Assembly: GCA_948146395.1 (NCBI GenBank) | Contig: OX411543.1 | Coordinates: forward strand, 51,874,017 to 51,938,016 | DNA from: Fragum whitleyi | Lineage: Eukaryota; Mollusca; Bivalvia; Cardiida; Cardiidae | DNA length: 64,000 bases | Direction: 5' to 3' | Part shown: positions 39,526 through 52,200 of the stretch, piece after piece | Layout of the letters: each line of letters opens with the position of its first letter | Position numbering within the stretch: the stretch's first letter is position 1 | Program-made: the position numbers and the translations under genes | The notes under the pieces: model-generated | The model's input: only the letters and a program-made list of their open reading frames with translations | What the model was told of the DNA's origin: nothing | The model's database searches: none

Positions 39526-40330
39526 TAGTCTGTTATTGTTAATGTTTTAAATGATTTGTATGTGTTCTTGTAAGTGCAATTGTGTGTAAATGTGTAAAAA
39601 TTGTTTTATTTTTTAAATGTTTTGCAGATGTTTATATCTATTTGTTAAAAGTGATAATGAAAAAGAATTATAAAAAGCATTGCAAAATCTTCATATCATG
39701 CACCATTGCTAATATTAAGATATTTTTTTTTTGTTGTCACAAAAGCAAGGAATTGTGGTCTCAAAGCCAAGCAATTGTGGTCACAAAAGTTGAACACGTC
39801 AGAAGTATTAGATTTATCAAAATTAGTGAATCAACACAGATCATATGGTCTGATCAAGATCCATCTGTGGCATAGTTAAGCTTATACCCTTCACACAAAA
39901 AAGGACAATCTGGGAATGCTGTAAAATAAATATTTGCATAAGAAATTGGATCCATTATTGGTCAACGAGAGGTCACATTAAAAAAATCTTTCATAGGAAG
40001 GTAGATTGATCATTCTAGATTTGGAAAATAAGCAAAGTGCCAAATGTTTTGACCCAAGTCAGTCTGTGCAATCTTTGCAGTCTGAATAGGATCGACACTT
40101 TACACACTACCCAGATGGTCCCTTTTTGCATAATAGGTCACAAATATGTATCTTTTGATAATCGATTATCTTTAAATTTCAAAAGATGGGTAGATGAAAG
40201 AGACAAAATTCAAAAAAAAGTTCATTGGTTTGATCAGTCAAATACAATGTATAGTGCTGAGAAAGAGTAGATAAAACAGTATATAAAAATTTAAGGCTTT
40301 TGTCATATTTCTGGCAGTTCATTTCAAGGT

Positions 40331-40398
40331 GTTAGCTCATGACAACTATAAATGCCTATAAATTCATAGACACATATAATAGTTTTGCACTGACCCTT
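40331..40398. repeat. Degraded AAGTGCC-type foldback
   Basis: ACAACTATAAATGCCTATAA and the inverted ATAGACACATATAATAGTTT..GCACTGACCC correspond to the family at 7364-9780 with several mismatches. Confidence 0.5.
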
Positions 40399-40407
40399 CA
40401 TATTTGT

Positions 40408-40633
40408 TTAACCCTTTCCTGTTTTACAAAATTTTGGACCTGTCCAAATTCAAAGGTTTTGCAGACGAAAATTTAAAGTGGATTTAATTTGAAAAATAAC
40501 CATTCTGTAGGTTAGAAAATAGTGTGTAAAAATAAGAAATTGCTTGTCAGAAGCAATTTCTTTTTTCACAATGTTTTCTCAATAAAAAAATCACAGGAAC
40601 GTAAAAAGTAGGGATTAAACAGGAAAGGGTTAA
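40408..40633. mobile_element. TTAA-bounded MITE, AACCCTTTCCTGTTT family, perfect ends
   Basis: TTAACCCTTTCCTGTTTTAC at the left and TTAAACAGGAAAGGGTTAA at the right, with TTAA on each side. It is inverted relative to 35667-35895, 4.5 kb away. Confidence 0.78.
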
Positions 40634-40931
40634 TAGTTATTGGCAGTTGGTGACCTGAATGACCTAACTGCAGTTTGCATAAAGTTGTAGTTAAGACATT
40701 ATGGTTCCCTAGCAACATCATCGTTTATCATAAGTGAGAAACTAGCTCTAGTCCCTAGATATCGTTGTTAAATGGTTTATTTTGAGGGGTCCATAATGGT
40801 ATTGATACTTAGAGGACTTAAATATTGCTAAGATAGATAGATCAATCTTATATATACCCTCTTGCTATCAATATTTTTATTGAAGATTATTTTGATATTG
40901 GGTGGGCAATGATGCAGACTCATTGATATTA

Positions 40932-41001
40932 CTGGCTCAACGCAAAACAGTCGTAAATGCCTATGAAAATATAGGCATTTTCAACTGTTTCACACTGCAA
41001 G
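40932..41001. repeat. 70-bp foldback, GGCTCAGCG type
   Basis: CTGGCTCAACGCAAAACAGT, CGTAAATGCCTAT and the inverted ATAGGCATTTTCAACTGTTT. Confidence 0.65.
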
Positions 41002-41211
41002 TCAATACAATGCTTTAATATAATTGTCATTACTAGTATTGTTGTATTGACCCTTTGATATTCATATTACTAGTCACATCTCTTTAAACCCCACCATCGA
41101 GTTTGGGGGCACATTGTTTTACAGTTGTCTGTCTGTGAAAAACTAAATTTTTCCTGTAACTTCAACCATAGTTGTGATGCTTTGATTACTTCTATTAATA
41201 CACACTTCAGA

Positions 41212-41288
41212 TTGATTACTCAGCGTGGAACAGTTGTTACTGCCTATTAATATATAGGCAGTTACAACTGTTTCACACTGAGCCATCA
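41212..41288. repeat. 77-bp foldback, GGCTCAGCG type
   Basis: TTGATTACTCAGCGTGGAAC, AGTTGTTACTGCCTAT and inverted ATAGGCAGTTACAACTGTTT, CACACTGAGCCATCAA. Near-perfect arms. Confidence 0.72.
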
Positions 41289-43028
41289 AGATGCCAAGGT
41301 TGTCTGCCAAGGTCTAGGTCAATTAGTTCTGAAATATCAAATATCAAAAAAAAAAAAAAAAGCTGATTTGTGTGCGGACATTAGTGTTCTATGAAAGCAT
41401 CTTGATTATCAATTATTAAACTGTTCCCAGCGAATAGTATTAGTTGCTCCAACTTTAAAGAATATATACAAACAAAATGATAAAAATCAATGCTATTTTG
41501 AAGGTTGCATATCAATTTATGTGCATTGATTATATCTTGCATTGTTTTACCATGAGTAAAATCTATGATGTTGCCAGGAAGTGTTTAACAGTCTGCTAAT
41601 ACCTTGATTGATAAAATATGGTTACAAGATTATTTTCAGGATGAATTCTCTCTTGAAAACCAATGCATATCAAGTTTTTGTTCATACTTCAGTCAATCTT
41701 GCTTGAGCGTGCACATCTATTGAGTGATCATTTTTATTGTGTGACTGCTTTAAAAACCCGTTCTTTAATTCAAAATATACTAAAAAGTAGGTATGTTGGT
41801 CTCAAAATTATTGAAAATAAATCCTGTGATATGTTGTTAAAACTCACCAGAATTGTCTCAATGAGACGATTCTATGGAGTTATAACAACATAAACAACTG
41901 CTTTTTGTGTCCTGTAGTGGTCGCTTAAAATAAGTTTGACTGTATGAAATGTTGAAAAAAGGGTATAATTTAAAAAAAAATCACAAAATGTGTTCATAAC
42001 ATTTGTTAAAATTTACATAACATGTTGCACATATATCATGATATTTCAAATCATGTTTATGATAAAAATGAACTTTGAGGTAAATGGTAATTTGTATAAA
42101 GAGGCTTGGTCAAAATACAATCAATAATACATGACATACACTGTAATTGACTTTGTTTGAGAAAATTAATCGGTCAAAATATTGAACCATCTGAAATATC
42201 TATAATTGTTACTAAAGATTGATGGAAGCGATGTAAATTGTCGTTTGTTAAAGTGATTTATTTGAGGGAAATTTTCTGAATGTTATATTTTTTTCTAGCT
42301 AAATGGACCAAAATAATGATAAATTGTAAAAATGTGTTTCTACAATTATGTACCGTAATTTATGATGTAAAGGACATGTTCTGTATATTCCAAATATCTG
42401 CTCTCCCTCTATTTGAATTTTACCTCTTGTCAATATGATATTATTATGCTCAAAAATCATTCAAATGAAATTATTTGCTTCATACAAATCTATCTGATTG
42501 AATCATTTCCAATCGATCCTGGCTTGTTTTTTCCATAAAGAAAGACACAAGAAAAACATTTTAAAAGTCGCAATTTCTATTTTTGTATGCCCTCCATCAA
42601 TGGTATGTGATAGAGCCTTCATAATTCACATTGGTATTGCAAGTGACAGGACTGTGCTATTGGTACCACTTTAAATGTCATGTGTTATGGTCAAGGTCAT
42701 TTTTCAAGGTGAAAAAGGTTAAAGATTTGAGAAGCTTTTATTTGAAAAATACAGAACATCTGGGCTTGTTATTTCTATGAAGAAGGCTTATTATGAATTA
42801 TTTCAACAGATATATTTTTGAAAATCATGACATCAAAATAAAACAAAATGAAATAAAAATTGCTTTGTTTATTTATTGTTGCCATACTTATCCCAAAAGT
42901 TCAATGTTTAAGTAAATAAAAAGCTTTTCAATTATAATTTTTGCTATGATAAAATGAGATCCAAGAGTCCCAGATGGTGGTCAGAATATGAATAAAAATA
43001 ATGTTTGACTTCATCCAAAACCACGGAT

Positions 43029-43377
43029 CTTGAAAAACAGATTTTCTTTACTTGTCCCTGGACAAGTTATAAATTATTTTCTACCTGTCAAGGAACAGAA
43101 TAAACTTGTATGCAAAAGAGAAAATGTTTTAATTTTGATAAAACATTATGTTAAAGAAGGAAATGCTAAAACCAATCATTTTCTTCATTTAAAAACAATT
43201 TTTTCCACACTTTATTAATTTTAAACATTACCATTATTAATCAAATTGCTCTTAATCAGTACCATTCCAAGAAAACCTGGAATTCATCCAGTGACAAGTT
43301 ACCCAGAAAAACATACTTGTTCACACATAGAAATGCCTGTCTTTGACAAGTCAGGAATGGGAACTCCACACCCCTGT
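43029..43377. mobile_element. MITE related to 5953-6312
   Basis: ACTTGTCCCTGGACAAGTTA, AAAATGTTTTAATTTTGATA, CATTTTCTTCATTTAAAA and the end CTCCACACCCCTG. Diverged, with an extended right half. Confidence 0.5.
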
Positions 43378-43647
43378 CAAGAGAAATTGAGAATAACATG
43401 TTATTGTCTTAAAATATCAATGTTAATCTGGTGGATGTTGGGAGAATTTATCATGACGAGGCTTTGCAAATGTCAATGACTGAGCTGAATAAATGGCTCT
43501 TTGACTTTGAAAACATTCAGATTATTATTCTCACTGTGTACAGGACTTTCTTCACATGATGTCAAAGTAGACCGAGATCACAAACGGAGCTTAAACATAG
43601 CCAATACATGGCCTGTTATATCCAAGCATTCAGGATGAAAATATAGA

Positions 43648-43980
43648 GGATAATCATTTGTTTCAGTGTAAGATTGATTTATATTTCATTGAGTGAACAA
43701 CAAAAGCTTTATTTTCACGAGAGTGAAAATCTAGCTTTTGTTGTTCACAAAATGAAATAATAATTGATCTTACTCGAAAAACAAACCATTATTCTATTTC
43801 TTTATTGCAAAAATGAGACAAAATCTAGAACATATTTTCGTAAAGCTCTTTATTTTGCAAGTGATTGCTATGCAACGATAATTGTGACGTCACTTATTTC
43901 GCCCTGCATAGATGACGTCAGATAGGGCGAAATGCACAAAAGCAGGTTATAAGTTTTTGATAATTTCACTGCTTTTGCAA
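43648..43980. mobile_element. Palindromic AACAACAAAAGCT MITE, cut by the next element
   Basis: GATAATCATTTGTTTCAGTG, GTGAACAACAAAAGCTTTAT and the inverted AGCTTTTGTTGTTCAC, followed by CATAGATGACGTCAGATAGG and CACTGCTTTTGCA. It ends where the GTCCGTCC element at 43981 begins. Confidence 0.6.
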
Positions 43981-45560
43981 CTAAGTGCTCAAGGTGAGCT
44001 ATTGGGATCGTAGAATGTCAGTCGTGCGTCGTCCGTCGTGCGTCATCCACAATTTCTTTAAACATCTTATCCTCCTAAACCAGTGGGCCAATCTTGATGA
44101 AACTTGGCAGGGATATTCCTTGGGTCAAGCTCTACCAAAGTTGTTCAAATAAATGAAATCCACCCTTAACTTTCCCTTTACCCTTAACAAAAAGGGTGAA
44201 AATATGAAAATCTTTAAAAATCTTCTTCTCTGAAACCAGAAGGCAGACAGCTTTCATATTTGGTATGTAGCATCATCTAGTGGACCTCTACAAAGTTTGT
44301 TCATATCAAGACCCTGGGGTCATATTTGGGCTTTGCCCGGGCCCAACCCTTTTTACATAGAATCAAAGAGCGAAAATCTTTAAAAATCTTCTTCTCTGTA
44401 ACCAGATGGCAGACAGCTTAAATATTTGGTGTGTAGCATCACCTAGTGGGCCCCTACCAAGTTTGTTCATAACAAGACTCTTGGGTCATATTTGGGCTTT
44501 GCACAGGTGCATCCCTTTATCTCTTATGAGCACGAAGGGTAAAAAAATGAAAATCTCAAAAATCTTCTTCTATGAAACCAGAAGGCAGACAGCTTTCATA
44601 ATTGGTATGTAGCATCATCTAGTGGACCTCTACAAAGTTTGTTCATATCAAGACCCTGGGGTCATGTTTGGGCTTTGCCTGGGCCCAACTGTTTTTACAT
44701 AGAATCAAAGAACGAAAATCTTTAAAAATCTTCTTCTCTGTAACCAGATGGCAGACAGCTTTAATATTTGGTGTGTAGCATCACCTAGTGGGCCTCTACC
44801 AAGTTTGTTCATATCAAGACCTTTGGGTCATATTTGGGCTTTGCACAGGTGCATCCCTTTATCTCTTATGAGCACAAAGGGTAAAAAAAATGAAAATCTT
44901 CAAAAATCTTCTTCTATGAAACCAGAAGGCAGACAGCTTTCATAATTGGTATGTAGCATCATCTAGTGGACCTCTACCAAGTTTGTTCATATCAAGACCC
45001 TGGGGTCATATTTGGGCTCCACCTGGGCGCAACCCTTTTTACATAGAATCAACGAGCGAAAATCTTTTAAAATCTTCTTTAATTGAAACCAGAGGGCACA
45101 CTGCTTTCATTTTTGGTATGTAGCATCATCTTGTGGGCCCCTACCAAGTTTGCTCATATCAAGCCCATTGGGTCATATTTGGGCTCCACCCAGGTGCATC
45201 CCTTTCAGCTCATATGAGCACGATGGGTGAAAATGGGAAAACCTTCAAAAATCTTCTTCTCTGAAACTAGAAGGCAGACAGCTTTCATATTTAGAATGTT
45301 GCATCATCTTATGGACCTCTTCCAAGTTTGTTCATATCAAGACCCTGGGGTCACTTTTTGGGTCCAGCCGGGTTATCCTTTTTTACATAGAATCAAAGAG
45401 CAAAAAGGCATATCTGTCTCTCTCTTCGCTGAAAATGTTCCATGGTATTGATCTTAGGCAATTATCTTCTTTTTGACATCTGCCTATTTAATTAATGTGA
45501 TGTCCCAGGGGTCATAGAGACTCAGGTGAGCGATCTAGGACCATCTTGGTCCTCTTGTTT
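43981..45560 (+). mobile_element. GTCCGTCC element with AAGGCAGACAGC subunits
   Basis: Head truncated (AAGTGCTCAAGGTGAGCTAT), then GTCGTGCGTCGTCCGTC, then about five ~330-bp subunits (CCAGAAGGCAGACAGCTTTC, GTATGTAGCATCATCTAGTG, TCATATCAAGACCCTGGGGT), and end CAGGTGAGCGATCTAGGACC..CCTCTTGTTT. It is a relative of 54751-56006. Confidence 0.7.
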
Positions 45561-45669
45561 CTGATTGTTTTACCTAGGGAGATCATAACTTCATATTCAC
45601 AGTCACTGAGTGATAGGCTTTCACTGGTTACTAAGGTCCTTCACATTTTGACCTTGACCTTGACTTTTT

Positions 45670-47396
45670 AGCTCACCTGAGTGGTGCTCAAAGGAGCTAT
45701 TGTGATTGATTGTTGTCCGGCGTGCGGCTGTCCGTCTGTCCGTCACGGCATCAACTTTTTCTTTAAACGACATCTCCTCCTAAACTTATGGGTCAAAATC
45801 AACCAAACTTGGCAGAAATATTCATTGCCATATCACGGGAAAAGGGGCCTTAATGTCAAATTTCTTGTTTTCACTCTAGAAGCCACAAATATGGTCCAAT
45901 CTTCATGAAACTTGGTCAGAATGTTTGTTAGGTCATGAGGATGAAGTCTATCGAAAGTGGGAAGGATCTGTGTTATATCACGGAAAAAGGGGCCTTAATG
46001 ACAATTTTGTCAAAAATCTCTTTAAACGACATCTCCTAAACTTATGGGTCAAAATCAACCAAGCTTGGCAGAAATATTCCTAGGGTGGTCCCTTATGAAA
46101 ATTGCTCAAATGGAAAGGATCTGTGCCATATCAGGGGAAAAAGGGCCTTAATGACATTTTTCTTGTTTTCACTCTAGAAGCCACAAATATGGTCAAATCT
46201 TCATGAAACTTGGTCAGAATGTTTGTTAGGTCATGAGGATGAAGTCTATTGAAAATGGGAAGGATCCATGCCATATCACAGAAAATGGGGCCTAAATGAC
46301 AATTTTGTCAAAAATCTCTTTAAACGACATCTCCTCCTAAACTTATAAGTCAAAATCACCCAAACTTGGCAGAAATATTCCTTGGGTGTTCCCTTATGAA
46401 AATTGCTCAAATGGAAAGGATCGGGGCCATATCACGGGTAAAGGGGCCTTAATGTCAAATTTCTTGTTTTCACTCTAGAAGCCACAAATATGGTCCAATT
46501 TTCATGAAACTTGGTCAGAATGTTTGTTAGGTCATGAGGATGAAGTCTTTTGAAAATGGGAAGGATCCGTGCCATATCACGGAAAAAGGGGCCTCTATGA
46601 CAATTTTGTCAAAAATCTCTTTAAACGACATCTCCTCCTAAACTTATGGGTCAGAATCAACCAAACTTGGCAGAAATATTCCTTGGGTAGTCCCTTATGA
46701 AAATTGCTCAAATGGAAAGGATCTGTGCCATATCACGGATAAAGGGGCCTTAATGACAAATTTCTTGTTTTCACTCTAGAAGCCACAAATATAGTCCAAT
46801 CTTCATGAAACTTGGTCAGAATGTTTGTTAGGTCATGAGGATGAAGTCTATTGAAAATGGGAGGGATCTGTGTCATATCACAGAAAAAGGGGCCTTAATG
46901 ACAATTTTGTCAAAAATCTCTTTAAACAACATCTCCTCCTAAACTTATGGGTCAAAATCAACCAAGCTTGGCAGAAATATTCCTTGGGTGGTCCCTTATG
47001 AAAATTGCTCAAATGGAAAGGATCCGTGCCATATCACGGGAAAGGGGGCCTTCATGACAAATTTCTTAATTTCACTCTAGAAGCCACAAATATGGTCCAA
47101 TCTTCATGAAACTTGGTCAGAATGTTTGTTAGGTCATGAGGATGAAGTCTATTGAAAATGGGAAGGATCCATGCCATATCACAGAAAATGGGGCCTTAAT
47201 GACAATTTTGTCAAAAATCTCTTTAAACGACATCTCCTCCTAAAATTTTCATGAAACTTGATCAAAAGTCTGCCAGGTCACAAGAATGAACTCTGTTGAA
47301 AATGGGAAGGTTCATGCCATAGGAAATAGAGTCTTAATGATAATTTACTTGAAATATCAGGTGAGCGATTTAGGGCCCTCAGGGTCCTCTTGTTTT
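45670..47396 (+). mobile_element. GTCCGTCC element with CGACATCTCC subunits
   Basis: Starts AGCTCACCTGAGTGGTGCTC, has GTCCGTCTGTCCGTCACGGC, then about five ~310-bp subunits (AAACGACATCTCCTCCTAAA, CTTGGCAGAAATATTCCT, GGGGCCTTAATGACAATTTT, AGGTCATGAGGATGAAGTCT), and end TCAGGTGAGCGATTTAGGGC..CCTCTTGTTT. Same subfamily as 23199-24205, which has fewer subunits. Confidence 0.78.
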
Positions 47397-47518
47397 GGAC
47401 TTATGGCCATTATACCTTTATTTCTTTCTTATTTCTAAATCAGACTGATATATATAAGATCATGGACTTTAACAAAAAATATTGACCTTGAACTTAGATC
47501 TTTGGTCAAGTGCTTAAA

Positions 47519-47810
47519 GGCCGCCGTCATAGCGCAGTTGGTAGCGCGTCGGACTATCAATCTAGAGGTCCCAGGTTCAATCCCCGACGGCGGCACTCAT
47601 TCTTTCCGACTATTTGTCTCTAACCAATGGGTTGATAATCGTAGACCTACGTGAGATAGCAGCTGGAGGCTAGGAAAGGATGTGGTGGTTGTACTGGAGA
47701 GAGAAATACCAGGAAACCATTGTTAGGTGCTCAAGCTGCCGCGATATAACTGAAATAATGTTGACAGCGGCATAAAACTCCATTCAATCAATCAATCATT
47801 GGTCAAGTGC
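47519..47810 (+). mobile_element. Complete tRNA-derived SINE
   Basis: The head has a matching acceptor stem (GCCGCCG / CGGCGGC), an A box (TAGCGCAGTTGGTAGCGC) and a B box (GGTTCAATCC). It is followed by a conserved ~150-bp body and the tail GATATAACTGAAATAATG, CGGCATAAAACTCCATTCAA with TCAA repeats. Copies or fragments are at 1-187, 9790, 17520 and 62025. Pol III would transcribe it from the internal boxes. Confidence 0.85.
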
Positions 47811-48275
47811 TGTTTGTGACAAGCAGCAGTTTGAGCGAGCTACGTTGTCTGCTGACAACTCTTGTTTTAAAAAATATTCTCAGGATTTACTGAATGATTT
47901 TCAACAAAGTTAAACTTATCCTGCTGAATTAAATTTTGTCTTAAACTTATAATTTGTTGTGACATTTCAAACAGTTCATCTTAAGTTTTTCCCACACTAA
48001 TTGAGTTGAAAGCAGGCTGTTTAGACTTGTATCAGACTTTGCATTTGTGCATGCTGATCTAAGTCTATACTATTTGGAGGAATATGTTGTGGATATAAAG
48101 GATATAATTGATGACCCTTGAAAAATACCCATCAAATTCTTAAAAGGAAAGTCTGGGCAGTTAGCACAGTCTGACTAGGGTCGACACATTATGCTCTACC
48201 CAGATGGTCCCATTTACGTGATGGGTCACATATCTATTATTGGCAGTGCCAATTTGCATATACATCTCGATTTTT

Positions 48276-48770
48276 AGCTTCATTGGCTGAAAGCCACTGG
48301 GGCTATTGTCATTGCGCTCACACAGTGTCCATTGCGCATTCATCTGGTTGTAAACTTTTTCTTTTTTTCTTCTCTTTCAACCAAACTTTACAGGTATGAT
48401 ACTGAGGTGACCTTTCAAAGTTATTCAAGAGGTTTTTATCAAATGAAAAAAATGGCTTAAATGGGTGTGGCTTATTTCCATATAAGTGTAACCTAAATAA
48501 TGGATATCAACTTAATTTCGACGGTTGATGCTTTGGTGACTCTTTACAACACTATATCAAATTATTGTGATCAGACAAAAATAGGTCTTTTTATTTGTGG
48601 AGGTGATTTTCTATATTTAATTAATGGAAACATTGAAAATTATTTTCCTCGAACCTAAATGATGGATACCAACAAAGTTTTGCTGGGATGCTCCTTGAGT
48701 GATCTGTCGAAGATCCCACAAAATATTTTTTTCATTTAGATGGAAAACATGCAAGCTTATTTCAAGATTG
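48276..48770 (+). mobile_element. Truncated AGCTCCACTGGCTG-type element
   Basis: Begins AGCTTCATTGGCTGAAAGCC and continues with GTTGTAAACTTTTTCTTT and two worn subunits; no clear CTTTCTAG end. Diverged relative of 309-1424. Confidence 0.55.
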
Positions 48771-49197
48771 TTGTAAAAAAATAATGGGAACTTTTAGAAT
48801 CACCAGAAGGTCTATATAATCTAGTTTTTTCATTTCAATTAATTATTTCTAATGTTAATTCTGGGGTAGATTTCAAATTGCGCTGAAAGGTATTGTGAGT
48901 GTGTGTTTAATTCCTAGTCAAAGTGAAGTCATTAGCTAAGGTAGTTTCCTATTTATTGCTATAATGGGAATTCATAACCATTGGCATTTAAAAGGGGAAA
49001 AAAAATATTCCATTATGTTCAATGTGGTAGTTAAAATTGATAATTAATTATTGTCATAAAGTTTGGATTAAGTGGAGTAAAAAAAATATTAATAAAAAAT
49101 CACTCAATGCACTGCCAAAGCAAATAAAACCGTAGGAACATTATTATACAATCTTATAATATTGGAGAAACGAGCGTGTCTAATCGAGGTTTTCAAG

Positions 49198-49281
49198 ATG
49201 GAGGACAATGTTTTGCGGCTTGAAATCTGGGAAGGGGATTGGGATTTACCTTCTGTTGATCCGGCATGTCTAGCAACGTTG
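49198..49281 (+). CDS. MTX1: Metaxin exon 1
   Basis: ATG at 49198 in context CAAGATGG; donor GTATGT at 49282. It encodes 28 residues with the family signature EGDWDLPSVD. Confidence 0.9.
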
Positions 49282-52200
49282 GTATGTTGAGAAATAGAGA
49301 TATAGTTTAAGGATAATTTAGCCAAGATATGGCATAGAAAGCCGTATAGAAAACTTTTAACAAACAAATTGTCCTTTTGAATCCTTCTACTTTCATTTTG
49401 ACCTTCCAGGGAGACAGCTCAATCATTACATCAGGGGCTCTCAATAAGATGTATTCAATGTATGATATCGTAAATTTGAACAGAACTGCATGCTTTATTT
49501 AACTCTGCCCCTTTTATAACGAGCAATTTCTTCTTTTCCACAATGCTTTCCCATTATGAAAATTCAGACTCCTTACTTTGAGCTGGGGCACTTGGAATTC
49601 ATATATTAAGAGTGCAATTGAAAGCTTAATCTCAGGAGTTAGTGCCAACCTCTAATATGATACCCTCCAAAAAGCTGTTTAAATTTTCTACTTTTTGCAA
49701 TTTGTAAAGCAAAGCGACATGTCACACGACCTTGGTAAAATTATGCGGCATGGGAGATAAACCCTCGACTGCAAGTTTCAGAAAAATGCAAAATTCAATG
49801 TTCAGATACTAGTGGTGTAACAATAGGTCAAACTATCTCTGTATCGTGATATTTTACCTTGCAATAGCAATTGGTCAATAGCATTTTTTCAAGTCAATAA
49901 ATATCGCAATAGTTCCTGTGACTGTCGATTTTTTACAATAGTTTTTTATGTAAATGAAAGTAGAACTAAATGTAGTAACAATACTGTCTTTCTGCATGTC
50001 TTTATCAGAGAAAGAGGTCAAATCCAATTCTTTTTAAGGGAATATCTGTCATTAATCATTTACTCGCCATTAAAAAAGTAAACAACATCTTAACAGGACA
50101 ATATAAAGTAACTGCCAAATGAAAAGTATGCCACTTTTACATTGATTATTATCTATTTTTTCTGTAAAAGCAACTATTGTGATAGTATTGCAATAGTTTT
50201 CTGACTAGTACCAGTAAAATTTTCTGAGAGTCAACTTTTCATCAGTTTTATCAGGGTTTGACACCAACTACTTTTTGCCGCCAGCCCGAAGGACCTGTTA
50301 GCCCTAAATATTACAGGTCCTGTCTGATAACAACAGGTCCTGCATGAAAATCATGTTTGATTTTTAACAATTTAAGGGATGATTTGCTAGGGAAACATTG
50401 TATGAAAAGAACAAGCAATTTCTTCTTTGTCTACAATGTTATCACAAGGTAATACCAATTTTAGTATTGGAAAGGCAATTACTTTTCAAAATTAGACAGA
50501 TTTGAAATACTTTGTTCTGCCTTTTACAACAGGTCTGAAGGACCTGCAGCATGGTAACATCTACTAGTCCTCCCTAAAATCCACAGTTCTCGGACCCGAG
50601 GACTGGTGTTAGTGTCGATCCCTGGTTTTATTTCCTTATGGTAAAAACTGAAGGCCCCAGGTTAAACAGTCTGTATAAATTTCTGAGAGTCAAATTTGCA
50701 CCATTTTTGTTTATTGAGCATTTAAAACCAAGGTCCTGGGTCAAACAAAAACCCTGGGTTGTTCACTCAAGGTCAAACTTTTAAGCCTTGGTTAGGATAA
50801 TGAAAGGATACAGGTGTTTCCTTTAAGCACCTCTTGTAATAAAAGAAGTATCTTCAAACCTTAGGGGTGAGATATTTGAACACCTTGGTAAATTAATAAG
50901 GGACATGGTAATTATCATTTATTAATCAGGATTGAAAGATTTTCAAATTATAGAAAGAGGAAACAAGAACACCTTGTAGAGCTACTGTAGGTTGCAAATG
51001 AATGTTTTAAATTTATATAATCAGACACATTATTCTAATACATTGAGATTTGTACCAGACAAATTTTTCTCTCTCTATGTGAGAGGTTAGAAATGGCTCA
51101 CATTAAAGTGCAATATTTTTTGTCATTTTCAGGCCTACTGCAGATTTTCTGGAGTCCCAGTAAAGGTAGAAAAGACAAACAGACCATGGAGATCTCCTAC
51201 AGGTAATGTTCAGGAGTGACACTTAGGCAAGTCCTCAGGCCTGAGACCTGTGGAATTTGGGAGAACTGATTGTAGCAGCCATGTTGCATGTCTTTCAGGA
51301 CTGTAGTCGTTTGCCAACATGATGTCCAAAGCATGCAGTTTTGAAATAATTTTGCCCCCCTTCAAAGAAGAGGGAGCATGTTGCTTTGCACCAGTCAGCT
51401 GTCTATTGGTCAGTTGTTCCATCTGTAGACTGGTTTTTGTTGGGAGCATATCTCAAAAAGTATGTAAGCTAGAATCATTAAACTTCACAGGTGGAAAGAT
51501 CTCAATGAGGAGAAGTACTGTGCACAAGAACCATAACTCTACTCATCATATTTTGTGAGTAATTGTCTTTTGTTGATTGACAAAGAATAAACCATTGACC
51601 TACTTTTATGGGGGGTATAAATGTTTTACAAACATCTCTTGTTTTACTTCTTTTCCATGCTTAGGTTTTCATTACTGTAAAGAACCCATTGTTAGAAAAC
51701 AAGAAATTGTTTGTCACAAGCAATTTCTTTTTTCCCACTATGTCTTCTTTACAATAGACTTATTGTTAAACTGTTTTAAAATAGACAGAGTCTCAGTGGA
51801 GGACTTGGTTTTTTTATGCAGATCCTGTAAGAATTAAGACAAGTAGGTCCTTCAGGCTGGTTGCAAAAAGTAGCAAGTGTCTAACCCTGATGTTATTGTT
51901 CCAGGCTGAGTACTATGTTTCCAACACTATGCTGCTTTTACTTTTACATCGTAAAAATGCATTTAACAATGCTCGTGCTAGCGTTTGAAGAGTCAATGAG
52001 TCCTTGATTGTGAATTTCTTAGGGTCAAGACTTTGTTGAAGCTGTCTAATAGATGAGAAGATTAAAACATATGATCTTGATTTTGTGATGCTATGTTGCA
52101 TCACTGTAAAACAGGCCTTCATTGAAATTTTTTCTGTTGCAGTGTATATTGTCACTCTGGCACTCTTGTTTTAATGGTCTCATTCATATCTTGAAAAAAG

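Larger units (their letters stand above)
36718..49197. other. PAM-metaxin intergenic region
   Basis: About 12.5 kb of repeats and AT-rich DNA: foldbacks at 37234, 38939, 39451, 40932 and 41212; MITEs at 35667 (inverted partner 40408) and 43029; GTCCGTCC elements at 38371, 43981 and 45670; a SINE at 47519; a truncated element at 48276. The short reading frames here match no family I recognise. The upstream promoter of metaxin should lie just before 49198; I see no TATA box or CpG island. Confidence 0.5.

Noticed and set aside
44406..44945. Two similar ORFs (MADSLNIWCV / MADSFNIWCV)
   Set aside because: They are translations of successive subunits of a GTCCGTCC element, not genes.
47519..47595. 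Functional tRNA gene
   Set aside because: The acceptor stem and A/B boxes are good, but the T stem mispairs and the sequence continues into a SINE body that recurs elsewhere in the window.
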